From Kitasatospora xanthocidica (GTDB lineage: Bacteria; Actinomycetota; Actinomycetes; Streptomycetales; Streptomycetaceae), in contig NZ_BNBY01000020.1 of assembly GCF_014656195.1 (NCBI RefSeq), forward strand, positions 44,658 through 108,657: a stretch of DNA of 64,000 nt. The letters are read 5' to 3'. The notes under the pieces are model-generated. The model made no database searches. It had not been told where the DNA came from and saw nothing but the letters and a program-made list of their open reading frames with translations. A program made the position numbers and the translations under genes. Below, piece after piece: positions 8,818 through 17,097 of this stretch (its first letter is position 1; each line of letters starts with the position of its first letter).

Positions 8818-8882
8818 TCCGTACGACTGCTCCGTACGACTGGTCCGTACGACTGCTCCGTACGACCAGTTCGTACGACGGC
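8818..8882. repeat. Five 13-bp direct repeats (TCCGTACGACTGC)
   Basis: Five head-to-tail units of 13 bp start at 8818, 8831, 8844, 8857 and 8870. The first three differ only at the last base, and the last two diverge slightly. Each unit contains the palindromic core CGTACG. The array ends just before the exporter stop codon and lies about 240-305 bp upstream of the kinase start. It could be an operator array for the two-component pair, or a slipped-strand repeat without function. Confidence 0.85.
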
Positions 8883-8885
8883 GGC

Positions 8886-11087
8886 CTAGACGGTGACCGA
8901 CTCCCGGGCCGGGGCCGGTTCGGCGGCGGGCGTCTGCAGCTTGCTGCCCTCGACGTCCACGTCCGGTATCAGCCGGTCGAGCCGGCGCGGCAGCCACCAG
9001 GCGTGGCGGCCGAGCAGGGCGAGGACCGCCGGGACGATGGTCATCCGGACGACGAAGGCGTCGAAGGCGACGGCCGCCGCGAGGCCCAGGCCCATCATCT
9101 TGATCATCGGCTCGCCCATCCCGATGAAGCCCGCGAAGACGGCGATCATGATGAAGGCGGCGGCGGTGACCACCCGGGCGTTGTGCCGGAAGCCGGTGAC
9201 GATCGCCTCCTCGGGCTGCTCGCCGTGGACGAAGGCCTCCCGGATCCGGGTGACCAGGAACACCTCGTAGTCCATGGCGAGCCCGAAGACCACGCCGATC
9301 ATGAAGATCGGCATCATGCTCATCACCGGACCGGTCTGCTCCACGCCGATCAGGTCGGCCAGCCAGCCCCACTGGAAGACCGCGACGACGGCGCCGAGCG
9401 CGGCGGCCACCGAGAGCAGGAAGCCGAGCGCCGCCTTCAGCGGGACGAGCACGGAGCGGAAGACCACCAGCAGCAGCAGGACGGCGAGGCCGACCACCAC
9501 GGCCAGGTAGGGCAGCAGCGCGTCCGTGAGCTTCTGCGACACGTCGATGTTCATCGCCGTGGTGCCGCTGACCAGGACCGTCGCCCCGGTGGCCGACTTC
9601 AGACCGGCCGCGTCGCCCCGGATGGTGTGCACGATGTCCTTGGTCTCGGACTCGCTCGGGCCGGTCGCCGGTACCGCGTTGAGCAGGGCCGTGTCGCCCG
9701 CCTTGTTGAACATCGGCGGCGTCACGGTGACCACGCCCGACATGCCGGCGACCTTCTTGGCGACCGCGTCCGCCGCCGCCTTCGGGTCGGCGACGCCCTT
9801 GGCGTCCACCAGGACCGTCAGCGGGCCGTTGAAGCCGGGGCCGAAGCCCTCGGAGAGCAGGTCGTAGGCGCGGCGCTGGGTGGTGGAGGTGGGCTTGGCC
9901 TCGTCGCCCGGCAGGCCGAGCCGCAGGTCGAGCGCGGGCGCTGCGAGCACGCCGAGGCCGATCACACCGCCGAGCAGCACCGCGAGCGGGCGGCGCAGCA
10001 CGAACCGGGCCCAGCGGGCGCCGCCGTTCTCCTTCGCCGCCGCCCGGTCCGCGTCGCCGCGGGCCTTGCGGACCTTGCGCGGCAGCACCTTGCGGCCGAG
10101 GAAGCCGAGCAGCGCGGGGACCAGGGTGAGCGCGACCAGCACGGCTATGACGACCGTGCCGGCGGCGGCCAGGCCCATCTTGGCCAGCATCGGGATGCCG
10201 ACCACGGAGAGCCCGGCTAGGGCGATCACCACGGTGAGGCCGGCGAACACCACGGCGGAACCGGCGGTGCCCACGGCCCGGCCGGCCGCCTCCTGCGGTG
10301 TCCGCCCCTCGCTGAGCTCGGCCCGGTAGCGGGAGACGATGAACACCGCGTAGTCGATGCCGACGGCGAGGCCGAGCATCATGGCGAGCGTGCCGGTGGT
10401 GCCGGACAGGCCCAGCGTGCTGCCCAGCGCGGTGATCAGCGCCATGCCGAGGCCGACGCCGACGACCGCCGTGAGCAGCGGCAGGCCGGCCGCGACCAGC
10501 GAGCCGAAGGTGATGACCAGGACGACGGCGGACAGCGCCATGCCGATCGCCTCGCTGCTGCCGCCGGCCTCGGGCTTGGCCATCAGCGCGTTGCCGCCGA
10601 CCTCGACCTTGAGCCCGGCGTCCCGGCCGTGCCGGGCGGCCTGCTCCAGGGCGTCGGTGGCGCCCTTGGACAGCTCGCCCGCCTTGGCGGAGTAGCTCAC
10701 CGTCGCGTAGGCGGTGGTGCCGTCCTTGGAGACGGCGCCCGCCTTGAACGGGTTGACCGCGCCGGTGACCTGGTCGGCGTGGGCCAGCTCCTCGACCGTC
10801 CGCTCGACCGCCTGCTGGTTGGGCGCGGCGGTGATCTTCTGCCCGGAGGGCGCGACGAACACCAGCCGGGCCGCGGCGCCGTCGGCGTGACCGCCGGGGA
10901 AGCGCTCGTTCATCAGGTCGAAGGCCTTCTGCGCCTCCGTGCCGGGCATCGAGAAGCCGTCGTCGGGTGCGGCGGGCGCCTTGGCCGCCAGGACTCCGAC
11001 GGCCGCCAGCACGGCGACCCAGAGCAAGGTCACCAGCCGGCGCCGGACGAAGGCCCATCGGCCCAGACGGTAGAGGAACGTGGCCAC
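8886..11087 (-). CDS. MMPL/RND-family membrane transporter
   Basis: About 733 residues with the duplicated layout of MMPL proteins: one N-terminal helix (LVTLLWVAVLAAVGVLA), a large extracytoplasmic domain, five membrane helices with GLAVGIDYAVFIVSRYRAEL, a second large loop, and a second five-helix block with GLAMDYEVFLVTRIREAF. The GxxxDY signatures mark the proton-relay helices of RND pumps. The family exports lipids, siderophores or hydrophobic drugs by proton antiport. The GTG at 11087 is chosen; longer frames upstream are low-complexity and cross the promoter region. The gene lies upstream of the kinase-regulator pair on the same strand, so it may be its target or substrate sensor partner. 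Confidence 0.9.
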   Translation of the reverse strand: MATFLYRLGRWAFVRRRLVTLLWVAVLAAVGVLAAKAPAAPDDGFSMPGTEAQKAFDLMNERFPGGHADGAAARLVFVAPSGQKITAAPNQQAVERTVEELAHADQVTGAVNPFKAGAVSKDGTTAYATVSYSAKAGELSKGATDALEQAARHGRDAGLKVEVGGNALMAKPEAGGSSEAIGMALSAVVLVITFGSLVAAGLPLLTAVVGVGLGMALITALGSTLGLSGTTGTLAMMLGLAVGIDYAVFIVSRYRAELSEGRTPQEAAGRAVGTAGSAVVFAGLTVVIALAGLSVVGIPMLAKMGLAAAGTVVIAVLVALTLVPALLGFLGRKVLPRKVRKARGDADRAAAKENGGARWARFVLRRPLAVLLGGVIGLGVLAAPALDLRLGLPGDEAKPTSTTQRRAYDLLSEGFGPGFNGPLTVLVDAKGVADPKAAADAVAKKVAGMSGVVTVTPPMFNKAGDTALLNAVPATGPSESETKDIVHTIRGDAAGLKSATGATVLVSGTTAMNIDVSQKLTDALLPYLAVVVGLAVLLLLVVFRSVLVPLKAALGFLLSVAAALGAVVAVFQWGWLADLIGVEQTGPVMSMMPIFMIGVVFGLAMDYEVFLVTRIREAFVHGEQPEEAIVTGFRHNARVVTAAAFIMIAVFAGFIGMGEPMIKMMGLGLAAAVAFDAFVVRMTIVPAVLALLGRHAWWLPRRLDRLIPDVDVEGSKLQTPAAEPAPARESVTV

Positions 11088-11468
11088 GGGAGAGCGGACT
11101 CCTTCGGATGCGGTTCTCGGTACGGGGCGCGCCGCGGCCGGGCCGTACACCCCCGAGGGCGCGGTCCGCCGCAGCGTGACCAATCCTTGATCGCCGCCCC
11201 CTGCTCCGTCGTCATCTCTGTGCAGGCCGTTTGCGTACTGCGGACGCAGTACGGCCATCCCCCGTACGGAGGAGCGCACGCCCCGCATCGGAAGTAGCCC
11301 TCCTACCTGCGGCGGAAGCAGCCGGGTCACCCGTGCGGACGGCGACGACGGGCCGTGACCCCGCCGGGCGAAGTAGCGTGATGTGCCTGACCCGACCGCT
11401 TTTCGTACGGTTCGGGAGGATCCGACCTGATCGGTGCTGCACGCGCAGCCCGCCGCCGGAGGTGCCCC
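11088..11468. promoter_or_regulatory. Divergent promoter region, MMPL exporter / DegT aminotransferase
   Basis: 381 bp between divergent genes. It contains the 20-bp palindrome described separately. A second cluster near 11289-11375 repeats the words CGGAAGTAG, CGGAAGCAG and GCGAAGTAG. GGAGG at about 11457-11461 serves the aminotransferase start. No promoter hexamers are convincing. Confidence 0.45.
11234..11253. promoter_or_regulatory. Perfect palindrome, probable operator
   Basis: Nine-base arms CGTACTGCG and CGCAGTACG are separated by GA. The palindrome lies about 147 bp upstream of the exporter start and 215 bp upstream of the divergent aminotransferase. The size and symmetry suit a dimeric helix-turn-helix repressor or a NarL-type regulator. 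No regulator other than the two-component pair is encoded next to it. Confidence 0.55.
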
Positions 11469-12593
11469 ATGGGCGTTCCAGCCGCCCGCATCGTGTTCGA
11501 CGAGAGCGACCGCGCGGCCGTCGCCGAGGCGGTGACCGAGATGCTCACCACCGGCGCCCTCACCCTCGGCCCGTGGACCGAGCGCTTCGAGCAGGCCTTC
11601 GCGGCCGAGCACGGCGCCTCGCACGCCGTCGCGGTGAGCAGCGGCACGGCCGCGCTGGAGATGATCCTGCGCACCGTCGACGTCCGCGGCCGCGACGTCG
11701 TCGTGCCCGCCGTCACCTTCTACGCGACCGCCGGCGCCGTGGTCCACGCGGGCGGGCGCCCGGTGTTCGCCGACGTCGACCCGGCCACCCTCGCGCTCTC
11801 CCCCGAGACCCTGGAGGCGGCCCTCACCCCGGACACCGCCGCCGTCGTCCTGGTGCACATCGGCGGACTGGTCACCCCGCGCGTCGACGACCTGCGGGCG
11901 CTCTGCGACGAGCGGGGCATCCCCCTGGTCGAGGACGCCGCGCACGCCCACGGCAGCAGCCTCAACGGACGCGCCGCCGGCACCTTCGGACTCGCCGGGG
12001 CCTTCTCCTTCTACCCGACCAAGGTCACCACCAGCGGCGAGGGCGGCATGGTCCTGACCGAGTCACCGGAGCTGCGCGACGAGGCCCGGATCTACCGCGA
12101 CCAGGGCAAGGGCTCCTTCACCACCAACCACCACGTGCTGCTCGGCTACTCCTGGCGGATGAGCGAGCTGCACGCCGCCGTCGGCGCGGTGCACCTGCGC
12201 CGGCTCAAGGAGTTCATCGAGACCCGCCGGGCCGTCGCCCGCCGCTACGACGCGGCGCTCGCCGGACTGGACGGCCTGGAGCCGGTGCTCGAACCGCCCG
12301 GCTGCCGCGGCAACTACTACAAGTACGTGGCGCTGCTGCCGCCCGGGACCGACCGCGCCGCCTTCAAGCGGGCCGTCGCCGAGGAGCACGGCGTCCGGCT
12401 CTCCGGCGAGGTCTACGACCTGCCGCTGCACCTGCAGCCCGTGCTCGCCGAGTACCGCCGCGGACCGCTGCCGGTGGCCGAGGACGTCTGCGCCCGGCAG
12501 GTCTGCCTGCCGGTGCACTCCGACATGACGGAGGACGAGACGGAACAGGTCGTCGAGGCGGTCACGGCGGTGTACCGGCGGCTGGCCGGCTGA
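11469..12593 (+). CDS. DegT/DnrJ/EryC1-family sugar aminotransferase
   Basis: 374 residues, a normal length. Fold type I PLP enzyme: SSGTAALEMIL binds the PLP phosphate, EDAAHAHGS carries the Asp that pairs with the pyridine nitrogen, and SFYPTKVTTSGEGG carries the Schiff-base Lys. The family transaminates keto-sugar nucleotides using glutamate or glutamine. The ATG has GGAGG 7 bp upstream. It is followed by an NAD epimerase and an MGDG-synthase-like glycosyltransferase on the same strand, so the three likely make and transfer an amino sugar. The substrate is inferred from family and context only. Confidence 0.9.
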   Translation: MGVPAARIVFDESDRAAVAEAVTEMLTTGALTLGPWTERFEQAFAAEHGASHAVAVSSGTAALEMILRTVDVRGRDVVVPAVTFYATAGAVVHAGGRPVFADVDPATLALSPETLEAALTPDTAAVVLVHIGGLVTPRVDDLRALCDERGIPLVEDAAHAHGSSLNGRAAGTFGLAGAFSFYPTKVTTSGEGGMVLTESPELRDEARIYRDQGKGSFTTNHHVLLGYSWRMSELHAAVGAVHLRRLKEFIETRRAVARRYDAALAGLDGLEPVLEPPGCRGNYYKYVALLPPGTDRAAFKRAVAEEHGVRLSGEVYDLPLHLQPVLAEYRRGPLPVAEDVCARQVCLPVHSDMTEDETEQVVEAVTAVYRRLAG

Positions 12594-12671
12594 CCCTCCG
12601 CCCGGCCCGAACCGAGCGAAAACGATCCGACCTGACCGAGAACGACCGACCGGAGCGAAGGGAGCAAGAAC

Positions 12672-13616
12672 GTGCGGATAGCCGTCACCGGGGGCTGCGG
12701 GTTCATCGGCTCACACGTCGTGGACCACCTGATCGCGGCCGGCCACGACGTCCTCGCGGTGGACACCACCGACAAGTACCTCAACCCCGACGCCGAACAC
12801 GCGCGGATCGACATCCTCGACCTGAAGGCCCTCACCTCCGCCCTCGCGGGCAGCGAGGTCGTCTACCACCTCGCCGCGATGGCCGACGTCGAACAGGTCT
12901 CCGCCGACCCCGTCAGCGCCGTGCGGACCAACATCGACGGCACCGAGGCCGTGCTGGAGGCCGCCCGGCGCAGCGGCCTCAGCCGGACCGTCCTGGCCAG
13001 CACCGTCTGGGTCTACGGCGCCGCCCTCGCCGGTGAACAACTCGGCGGCGAGGAACAGGAACTGGACGAGCACGTGCCGATCGAGCTGGAGCACAGCGGC
13101 CACCTCTACGTGGCCACCAAGCTCGCCGCCGAGATGCTGGTGCACAGCTACCGCGAGCTGTACGGGCAGCACTTCACCATCCTGCGCTACGGCATCCCGT
13201 ACGGGCCCCGGATGCGCGACGAACTCGTCGTCGCCCGGTTCGTCCAGGCCGCGCTGGCCGGACGGCCCATCACCATCGCCGGCGACGGGCGGCAGAGCCG
13301 CAACTTCGTCTACGTCGAGGACCTCGCCGACGCCCACGTCCGGGCCCTCTCCCCCGCCGCCGAGGACCAGACCTTCGCCCTGGAGGGCTCCACCGCCGTC
13401 TCGGTGCGCGACATCGCCGACACCGTCGACGAGCTGCTCGGGCCCGTCGACATCGAGCACATCGACGGCCGCAAGGCCGACTACCCGGGGCGGCGGATCT
13501 CCTCCGCCCAGGCCAAACGGCTGCTCGGCTGGTCGCCGAAGACCCACTTCGCGGACGGCGTGCGGCGGTACGCCGACTGGTACCGGGACGCCACCGCCGC
13601 GTCCACCGCCGGCTGA
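12672..13616 (+). CDS. NAD-dependent epimerase/dehydratase (extended SDR)
   Basis: 314 residues. The Rossmann motif is GGCGFIGS at the N-terminus. STVWVYG and LYVATKLAAE supply the Ser/Thr and the catalytic Tyr-x3-Lys, and LRYGIPYGPRM and RNFVYVEDLADA are typical of UDP-sugar epimerases and dehydratases. It probably epimerises or dehydrates a nucleotide sugar that feeds the preceding aminotransferase or the following glycosyltransferase. The GTG start at 12672 immediately precedes the Rossmann strand. A 78-bp gap to the upstream gene and a 12-bp gap to the next support one operon. Confidence 0.9.
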   Translation: MRIAVTGGCGFIGSHVVDHLIAAGHDVLAVDTTDKYLNPDAEHARIDILDLKALTSALAGSEVVYHLAAMADVEQVSADPVSAVRTNIDGTEAVLEAARRSGLSRTVLASTVWVYGAALAGEQLGGEEQELDEHVPIELEHSGHLYVATKLAAEMLVHSYRELYGQHFTILRYGIPYGPRMRDELVVARFVQAALAGRPITIAGDGRQSRNFVYVEDLADAHVRALSPAAEDQTFALEGSTAVSVRDIADTVDELLGPVDIEHIDGRKADYPGRRISSAQAKRLLGWSPKTHFADGVRRYADWYRDATAASTAG

Positions 13617-13628
13617 CCGGGCCGCGCC

Positions 13629-14720
13629 GTGCCGCACGCCCTGCTGATCTCCGGCTCCCTCGGCCAGGGGCACGACGTGATGGCCCAGGCCTGCGCGGAC
13701 ACCCTGCGGGAACGCGGCTGGACCACCGACACCGTCGACGCGATGGCCCTGCTCGGCGAACGCTCCGGCGCCGCCGGGGAAGCGGTGTTCCGCCGGCTGC
13801 TCGGCCTGCCCGGGGTGTACGACGCCTTCCACTTCTCGGCCCTGCGGCCCGGCGCGCGGATCGCCCTGCTCGCCGACGCGGCCGCCCGCACCCGGCTGGT
13901 CCCGGCCCTGCGCCGACTGGTCGAGGCACAGCGGCCGCAGCTGGTCGTCTCGGTGTTCGCCACCGCGACCTCGGCCGTCAACCGGCTCCAGGAGTGGGGG
14001 CGGGGACGGGAGTTCCGGCACTTCGTGTTCTGCACGGACGTGACACCGCACCGGCTCTGGGTGCAGGACGGAACCGACCTGTTCCTGGTCACCTCGGAGG
14101 TCGCCGCCTGCGCCGTCCGGCGCTACCGGCCGGACGCCGACATCGCCGTACTGCCCGCGCCGCTGCGGCAGCCCTTCTACCGGCCGCCGCAGCGGGGCGA
14201 GGCGCGCGCGGAACTCGGTGTGCCCGCGGACAGCCCCTGTGTGCTGCTGATGTCGGGCTCCTGGGGGCTCGGCCCGCTCGCCCGCACCGCCGCCTCACTC
14301 GCCGCCGCCGGACCGCACGTGCTCGCCGTCGCCGGGCGCAACCCCGAACTCGAGCGCCGCCTACGGGCCGCCGCACGCCGCCGACCCGGGCTGCACCCCT
14401 TCGGCCACACCGACCGGATCCCCGCCCTGATGGCCGCCGCCGACCTCGTCGTCACCAGCTCCGGCGACACCTGCAGCGAGGCCCGCGCCCTCGGCCGGCG
14501 GCTGCTGCTCCTCGACGTCGTCCAGGGGCACGGACGCGACAACCTCCAGCACGAGCTCGAACTCGGCCACGCCGACGTCACCTCCGCCCGCCCGGCCGAC
14601 GTCGTCCGCAACGCCCTCGCGGCACTGAAGCGCCCCTCTCCCGCCCCCTCACCCGGCGCCACACCGGAGAAGTGGCGGGCCGGATTCGAGGAGGCGCTGC
14701 GACGGGTGGGACTGGGGTAG
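13629..14720 (+). CDS. MGDG-synthase-like glycosyltransferase (GT28)
   Basis: 363 residues. The N-terminus SGSLGQGHDVMAQA resembles the GxGH acceptor loop of monogalactosyl-diacylglycerol synthases and UgtP. The C-terminal half has MSGSWGLGPL, HTDRIPALMAAADLVVTSSGDTCSEA and VVQGHGRDN, matching the nucleotide-sugar site of MurG/GT28 enzymes. The family transfers a sugar from UDP-sugar to a lipid acceptor at the membrane face. With the aminotransferase and epimerase, an amino-sugar glycolipid is a reasonable guess. Starts at GTG 13629. Confidence 0.8.
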   Translation: MPHALLISGSLGQGHDVMAQACADTLRERGWTTDTVDAMALLGERSGAAGEAVFRRLLGLPGVYDAFHFSALRPGARIALLADAAARTRLVPALRRLVEAQRPQLVVSVFATATSAVNRLQEWGRGREFRHFVFCTDVTPHRLWVQDGTDLFLVTSEVAACAVRRYRPDADIAVLPAPLRQPFYRPPQRGEARAELGVPADSPCVLLMSGSWGLGPLARTAASLAAAGPHVLAVAGRNPELERRLRAAARRRPGLHPFGHTDRIPALMAAADLVVTSSGDTCSEARALGRRLLLLDVVQGHGRDNLQHELELGHADVTSARPADVVRNALAALKRPSPAPSPGATPEKWRAGFEEALRRVGLG

Positions 14721-14728
14721 AGCCGCGT

Positions 14729-14752
14729 CCGGTGCCGTGGGCGAGGCGCCGG
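14729..14752. terminator. Possible terminator hairpin
   Basis: CCGGTGCC pairs with GGCGCCGG across an 8-nt loop, with one G-U pair. It sits between convergent genes (glycosyltransferase and lipoprotein). There is no U-tract, as is usual in actinomycetes. Confidence 0.35.
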
Positions 14753-14791
14753 CCGAGCACGACCGGGCGGCGTCCGTCCAGTGAACGCCGG

Positions 14792-15373
14792 TCAGTTGAG
14801 GCCGATGGTGCCCGAGCAGGTCAGGGTGCCGCTGACCGTGCCGGTCGCGCCCTGCTCCTCCCTGACCGGCAGTCCGGTGAGCTTGGCCCCGTCGGCGGTG
14901 CGGCTCGCCTCCTGGCCGACCGGCGCCTTGCCCTTCCAGACGAACGGGCGCGAGCCCTTCGCCGTCAGCACCAACTGCGCCTGGCCGTCCTTGAAGACGA
15001 GCTGCGCGACCGCGACGTTCACGCTCTTGGGCGTCGCGCTGAGCGACAGGACGCCGTTCGGCGAGGGGTCGCCGACGCAGGCGACCGCGCCGAACTCGTA
15101 GCTGCCGCCGTCGGGTCCGCTCAGGGTCAGGGTGTTCCTGCCACCCGCCCCGGCACCCGCCGACGGAGCGCCGGAGGTGGCGGCCGGCGGCTGCGCGGGC
15201 GTCGCCGTGGCGGACCCGGAACCGCCCGGCGGCGCGGCCGCCACCGGCGCCGCGCTGGACGACACGACCGGCGCGGGCGAGCCCGAACTGCCGCAGCCGG
15301 CCACCACGAGCACGGCCAGCGCCGCGGCGGTGACGCCCCAAAGGTGTTTCGACGTACGGAAGTCGGCGTTCAC
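14792..15373 (-). CDS. Secreted lipoprotein of unknown function
   Basis: About 194 residues. The N-terminus has a short charged region, a hydrophobic stretch (GVTAAALAVLVV) and a lipobox VAGC with Cys as the lipidated residue, so the protein should be anchored outside the membrane. A Pro/Ala/Ser-rich linker of about 50 residues precedes a beta-rich C-terminal domain (NTLTLSGPDGGSYEF ... GTVSGTLTCSGTIGL). Two Cys (VACVGD and LTCSG) may form a disulfide. The GTG at 15373 is chosen because a G-rich ribosome site lies about 5 bp upstream. I do not recognise the domain; it resembles lipoprotein-antigen-type proteins of actinomycetes. Confidence 0.75.
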   Translation of the reverse strand: MNADFRTSKHLWGVTAAALAVLVVAGCGSSGSPAPVVSSSAAPVAAAPPGGSGSATATPAQPPAATSGAPSAGAGAGGRNTLTLSGPDGGSYEFGAVACVGDPSPNGVLSLSATPKSVNVAVAQLVFKDGQAQLVLTAKGSRPFVWKGKAPVGQEASRTADGAKLTGLPVREEQGATGTVSGTLTCSGTIGLN

Positions 15374-15485
15374 GGTGGCCCCCCAGCTCGTCGTCGGCCC
15401 GCTCGGGCCGGCGGTGTGCACTGCCCCGGACGACGCGTCCGCCGCGTCGGGCGGTTCCCGCCACGGCCCGGAGCGGACGGAACAC

Positions 15486-16211
15486 CTAGCGCGGCGGCAC
15501 CGCGTGGTCGCGGAGGGGGCCGAGGGTGAGGTGGTGGGTGCGGCAGTGGGCGGCGATCAGGGGGAGGGCGGCGAGGGTGGCGCGCCAGGAGCCGGGGGCG
15601 GAGGTGCAGTCGGAGTCGTGGAGGAGCAGCGTCGCGCCGGCGGTGAGGCCGGGGCGGGCGGTCGCGTAGACGGAGGCGCCGGTGGCCTCGGCCGTCCAGT
15701 CGCGGCCCCAGGCGGTCCACAGCACGCTGCGCAGGCCGAGGCGGCGGGCGGCCAGGGCCGGGCCGGCCGTCAGCACCCCGTACGGCGGGCGGTACCAGAG
15801 CGGGCGGGCGCCGCAGAGCCCGGTGACCGCCTCGGTGGCGCGGCGCAGTTCGCGCAGGTCGCGGGCGGGCGCCGGGTACCACTGCTGACGGTGGTGCCAG
15901 CCGTGGACGGCGACCTCGTGGCCGCGGCGCACCAGCTCGCGGCCCAGACCCGGGGCCCGCTCCAGCATCGCGCCGAGCAGGAAGAAGGTGGCGCGGGCGC
16001 CGAGTTCGTCCAGCGCGTCGAGCACGTACGGGGTGCTGCCCGGGTCGGGGCCGTCGTCGAAGGTCAGCGCGACGTGGCCCGGCGCGGTGCCGCGGCCCGC
16101 CGTGCGGCGGGCCAGGGTGCGGCGCAGCGGCGGGAGGCGGACGGCGGCCGGGGCGAGGTGCAGGAACTCCACCGCGGCCGCGGCGCCCAGGGCCCTGGTG
16201 GCGGTGCCCAT
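15486..16211 (-). CDS. Polysaccharide deacetylase (NodB homology)
   Basis: 241 residues. The NodB motifs are in order: TFDDGPDPG (catalytic base and metal Asp), HGWHH (metal His pair), RPPYG and a late LLLHDSD (catalytic His). The family removes acetyl groups from GlcNAc units of cell-wall or surface glycans with a divalent metal. No clear signal peptide is seen, although the first 40 residues are Ala/Arg-rich and could contain a membrane-associating stretch. It lies 7 bp downstream of the SDR gene on the same strand, so the two form an operon. Confidence 0.9.
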   Translation of the reverse strand: MGTATRALGAAAAVEFLHLAPAAVRLPPLRRTLARRTAGRGTAPGHVALTFDDGPDPGSTPYVLDALDELGARATFFLLGAMLERAPGLGRELVRRGHEVAVHGWHHRQQWYPAPARDLRELRRATEAVTGLCGARPLWYRPPYGVLTAGPALAARRLGLRSVLWTAWGRDWTAEATGASVYATARPGLTAGATLLLHDSDCTSAPGSWRATLAALPLIAAHCRTHHLTLGPLRDHAVPPR

Positions 16212-16218
16212 CCGGCGC

Positions 16219-17019
16219 TCACCCGAAGCGCGAGGCCATCCGGCGGAACACGCCCGGCGCGACGCCGTGGACGCGGGCCGGGAAGCCGAGCCAGTGCGGC
16301 ACGTAGAGCCGGTCGCGTTCGGTGGTGATGGTCGCGACCACGGTGTCGGCGACCCGCTCCGCCGTCACCGGGCGCGGCCGGTCACGCTGGTACGGCGTGC
16401 CGCGCCGGTCGAAGAACGGGGTGTCCACGGCCCCCGGCAGCACCAGCCGCACCCCCACCCCCGTGCCGCGCAGCTCGTACCAGAGGCTCTCCGCGAACAT
16501 GGTCAGCCCTCCCTTGGTGGCCGAGTAGCCCGACTCGTCGCGCACCCCGACCTGGCCGGCTATCGAACCCAGCAGCACGATCCGGCCGTGGCGGCGCTCC
16601 AGCATGCCGGGCAGCAGGAGGCGGACCAGACGCAGCGGGGCGGCGAAGTTGACCTCGATCATCCGGTCCAGGGTGTCGGACGGGGTGTCCGTGAACGGGC
16701 CGCGCCAGCCCAGGCCGGCGCTCGCCACCAGGGCGTCCACCCGGCCGGCCTCGGCCAGGGCGGCGTCGGCGAGGCGGCGCGGGCCGTCCGGCTTGCTCAG
16801 GTCCTCGGGCAGGGCCAGGCCGCCGGTGCGGTCGGCCAGTTCGTCGAGCCGGGCCCGGTCCGTGCCGGAGAGCAGGGTCTGCCAGCCGGACTCGGCCAGG
16901 CGGAGGGCGGTGGCGAGGCCGATACCCGAGGAGGCGCCGGTGATCAGCGCGACGGGGCGGCCGTTCGGGGCCGACCGCCGGGACCGGGGGTGGGGTTCCG
17001 ACCGGGGTTCCTCCGCCAT
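16219..17019 (-). CDS. Short-chain dehydrogenase/reductase
   Basis: About 266 residues. The cofactor loop is TGASSGIGLATAL, an Asp that reads DLSKPDG follows the central strands, VASAGLG replaces NNAG, and the catalytic Ser (LLGSIAGQVG) and YSATKGGL (Tyr-x3-Lys) are present. A C-terminal FPARVHGVAPGVFRRM helix is typical of actinomycete SDRs near envelope genes. Substrate unknown. ATG 17019 is preferred over an ATG at 17073, which adds an Arg-rich leader without homology. It is first in a two-gene operon with the deacetylase. Confidence 0.88.
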   Translation of the reverse strand: MAEEPRSEPHPRSRRSAPNGRPVALITGASSGIGLATALRLAESGWQTLLSGTDRARLDELADRTGGLALPEDLSKPDGPRRLADAALAEAGRVDALVASAGLGWRGPFTDTPSDTLDRMIEVNFAAPLRLVRLLLPGMLERRHGRIVLLGSIAGQVGVRDESGYSATKGGLTMFAESLWYELRGTGVGVRLVLPGAVDTPFFDRRGTPYQRDRPRPVTAERVADTVVATITTERDRLYVPHWLGFPARVHGVAPGVFRRMASRFG

Positions 17020-17097
17020 CGTGCACCTGCCGCTCTGAGGCCGTTTCGCCGTCCCTTTTGTCCGGCAAGTCACCTTCGCATGGCGCAGCCGTCCGGG

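Noticed and set aside
7780..11058. A 1092-residue open frame on the minus strand across the kinase and exporter genes
   Set aside because: It is the out-of-phase shadow of two real genes, rich in Arg/Pro/Gly/His with no domain.
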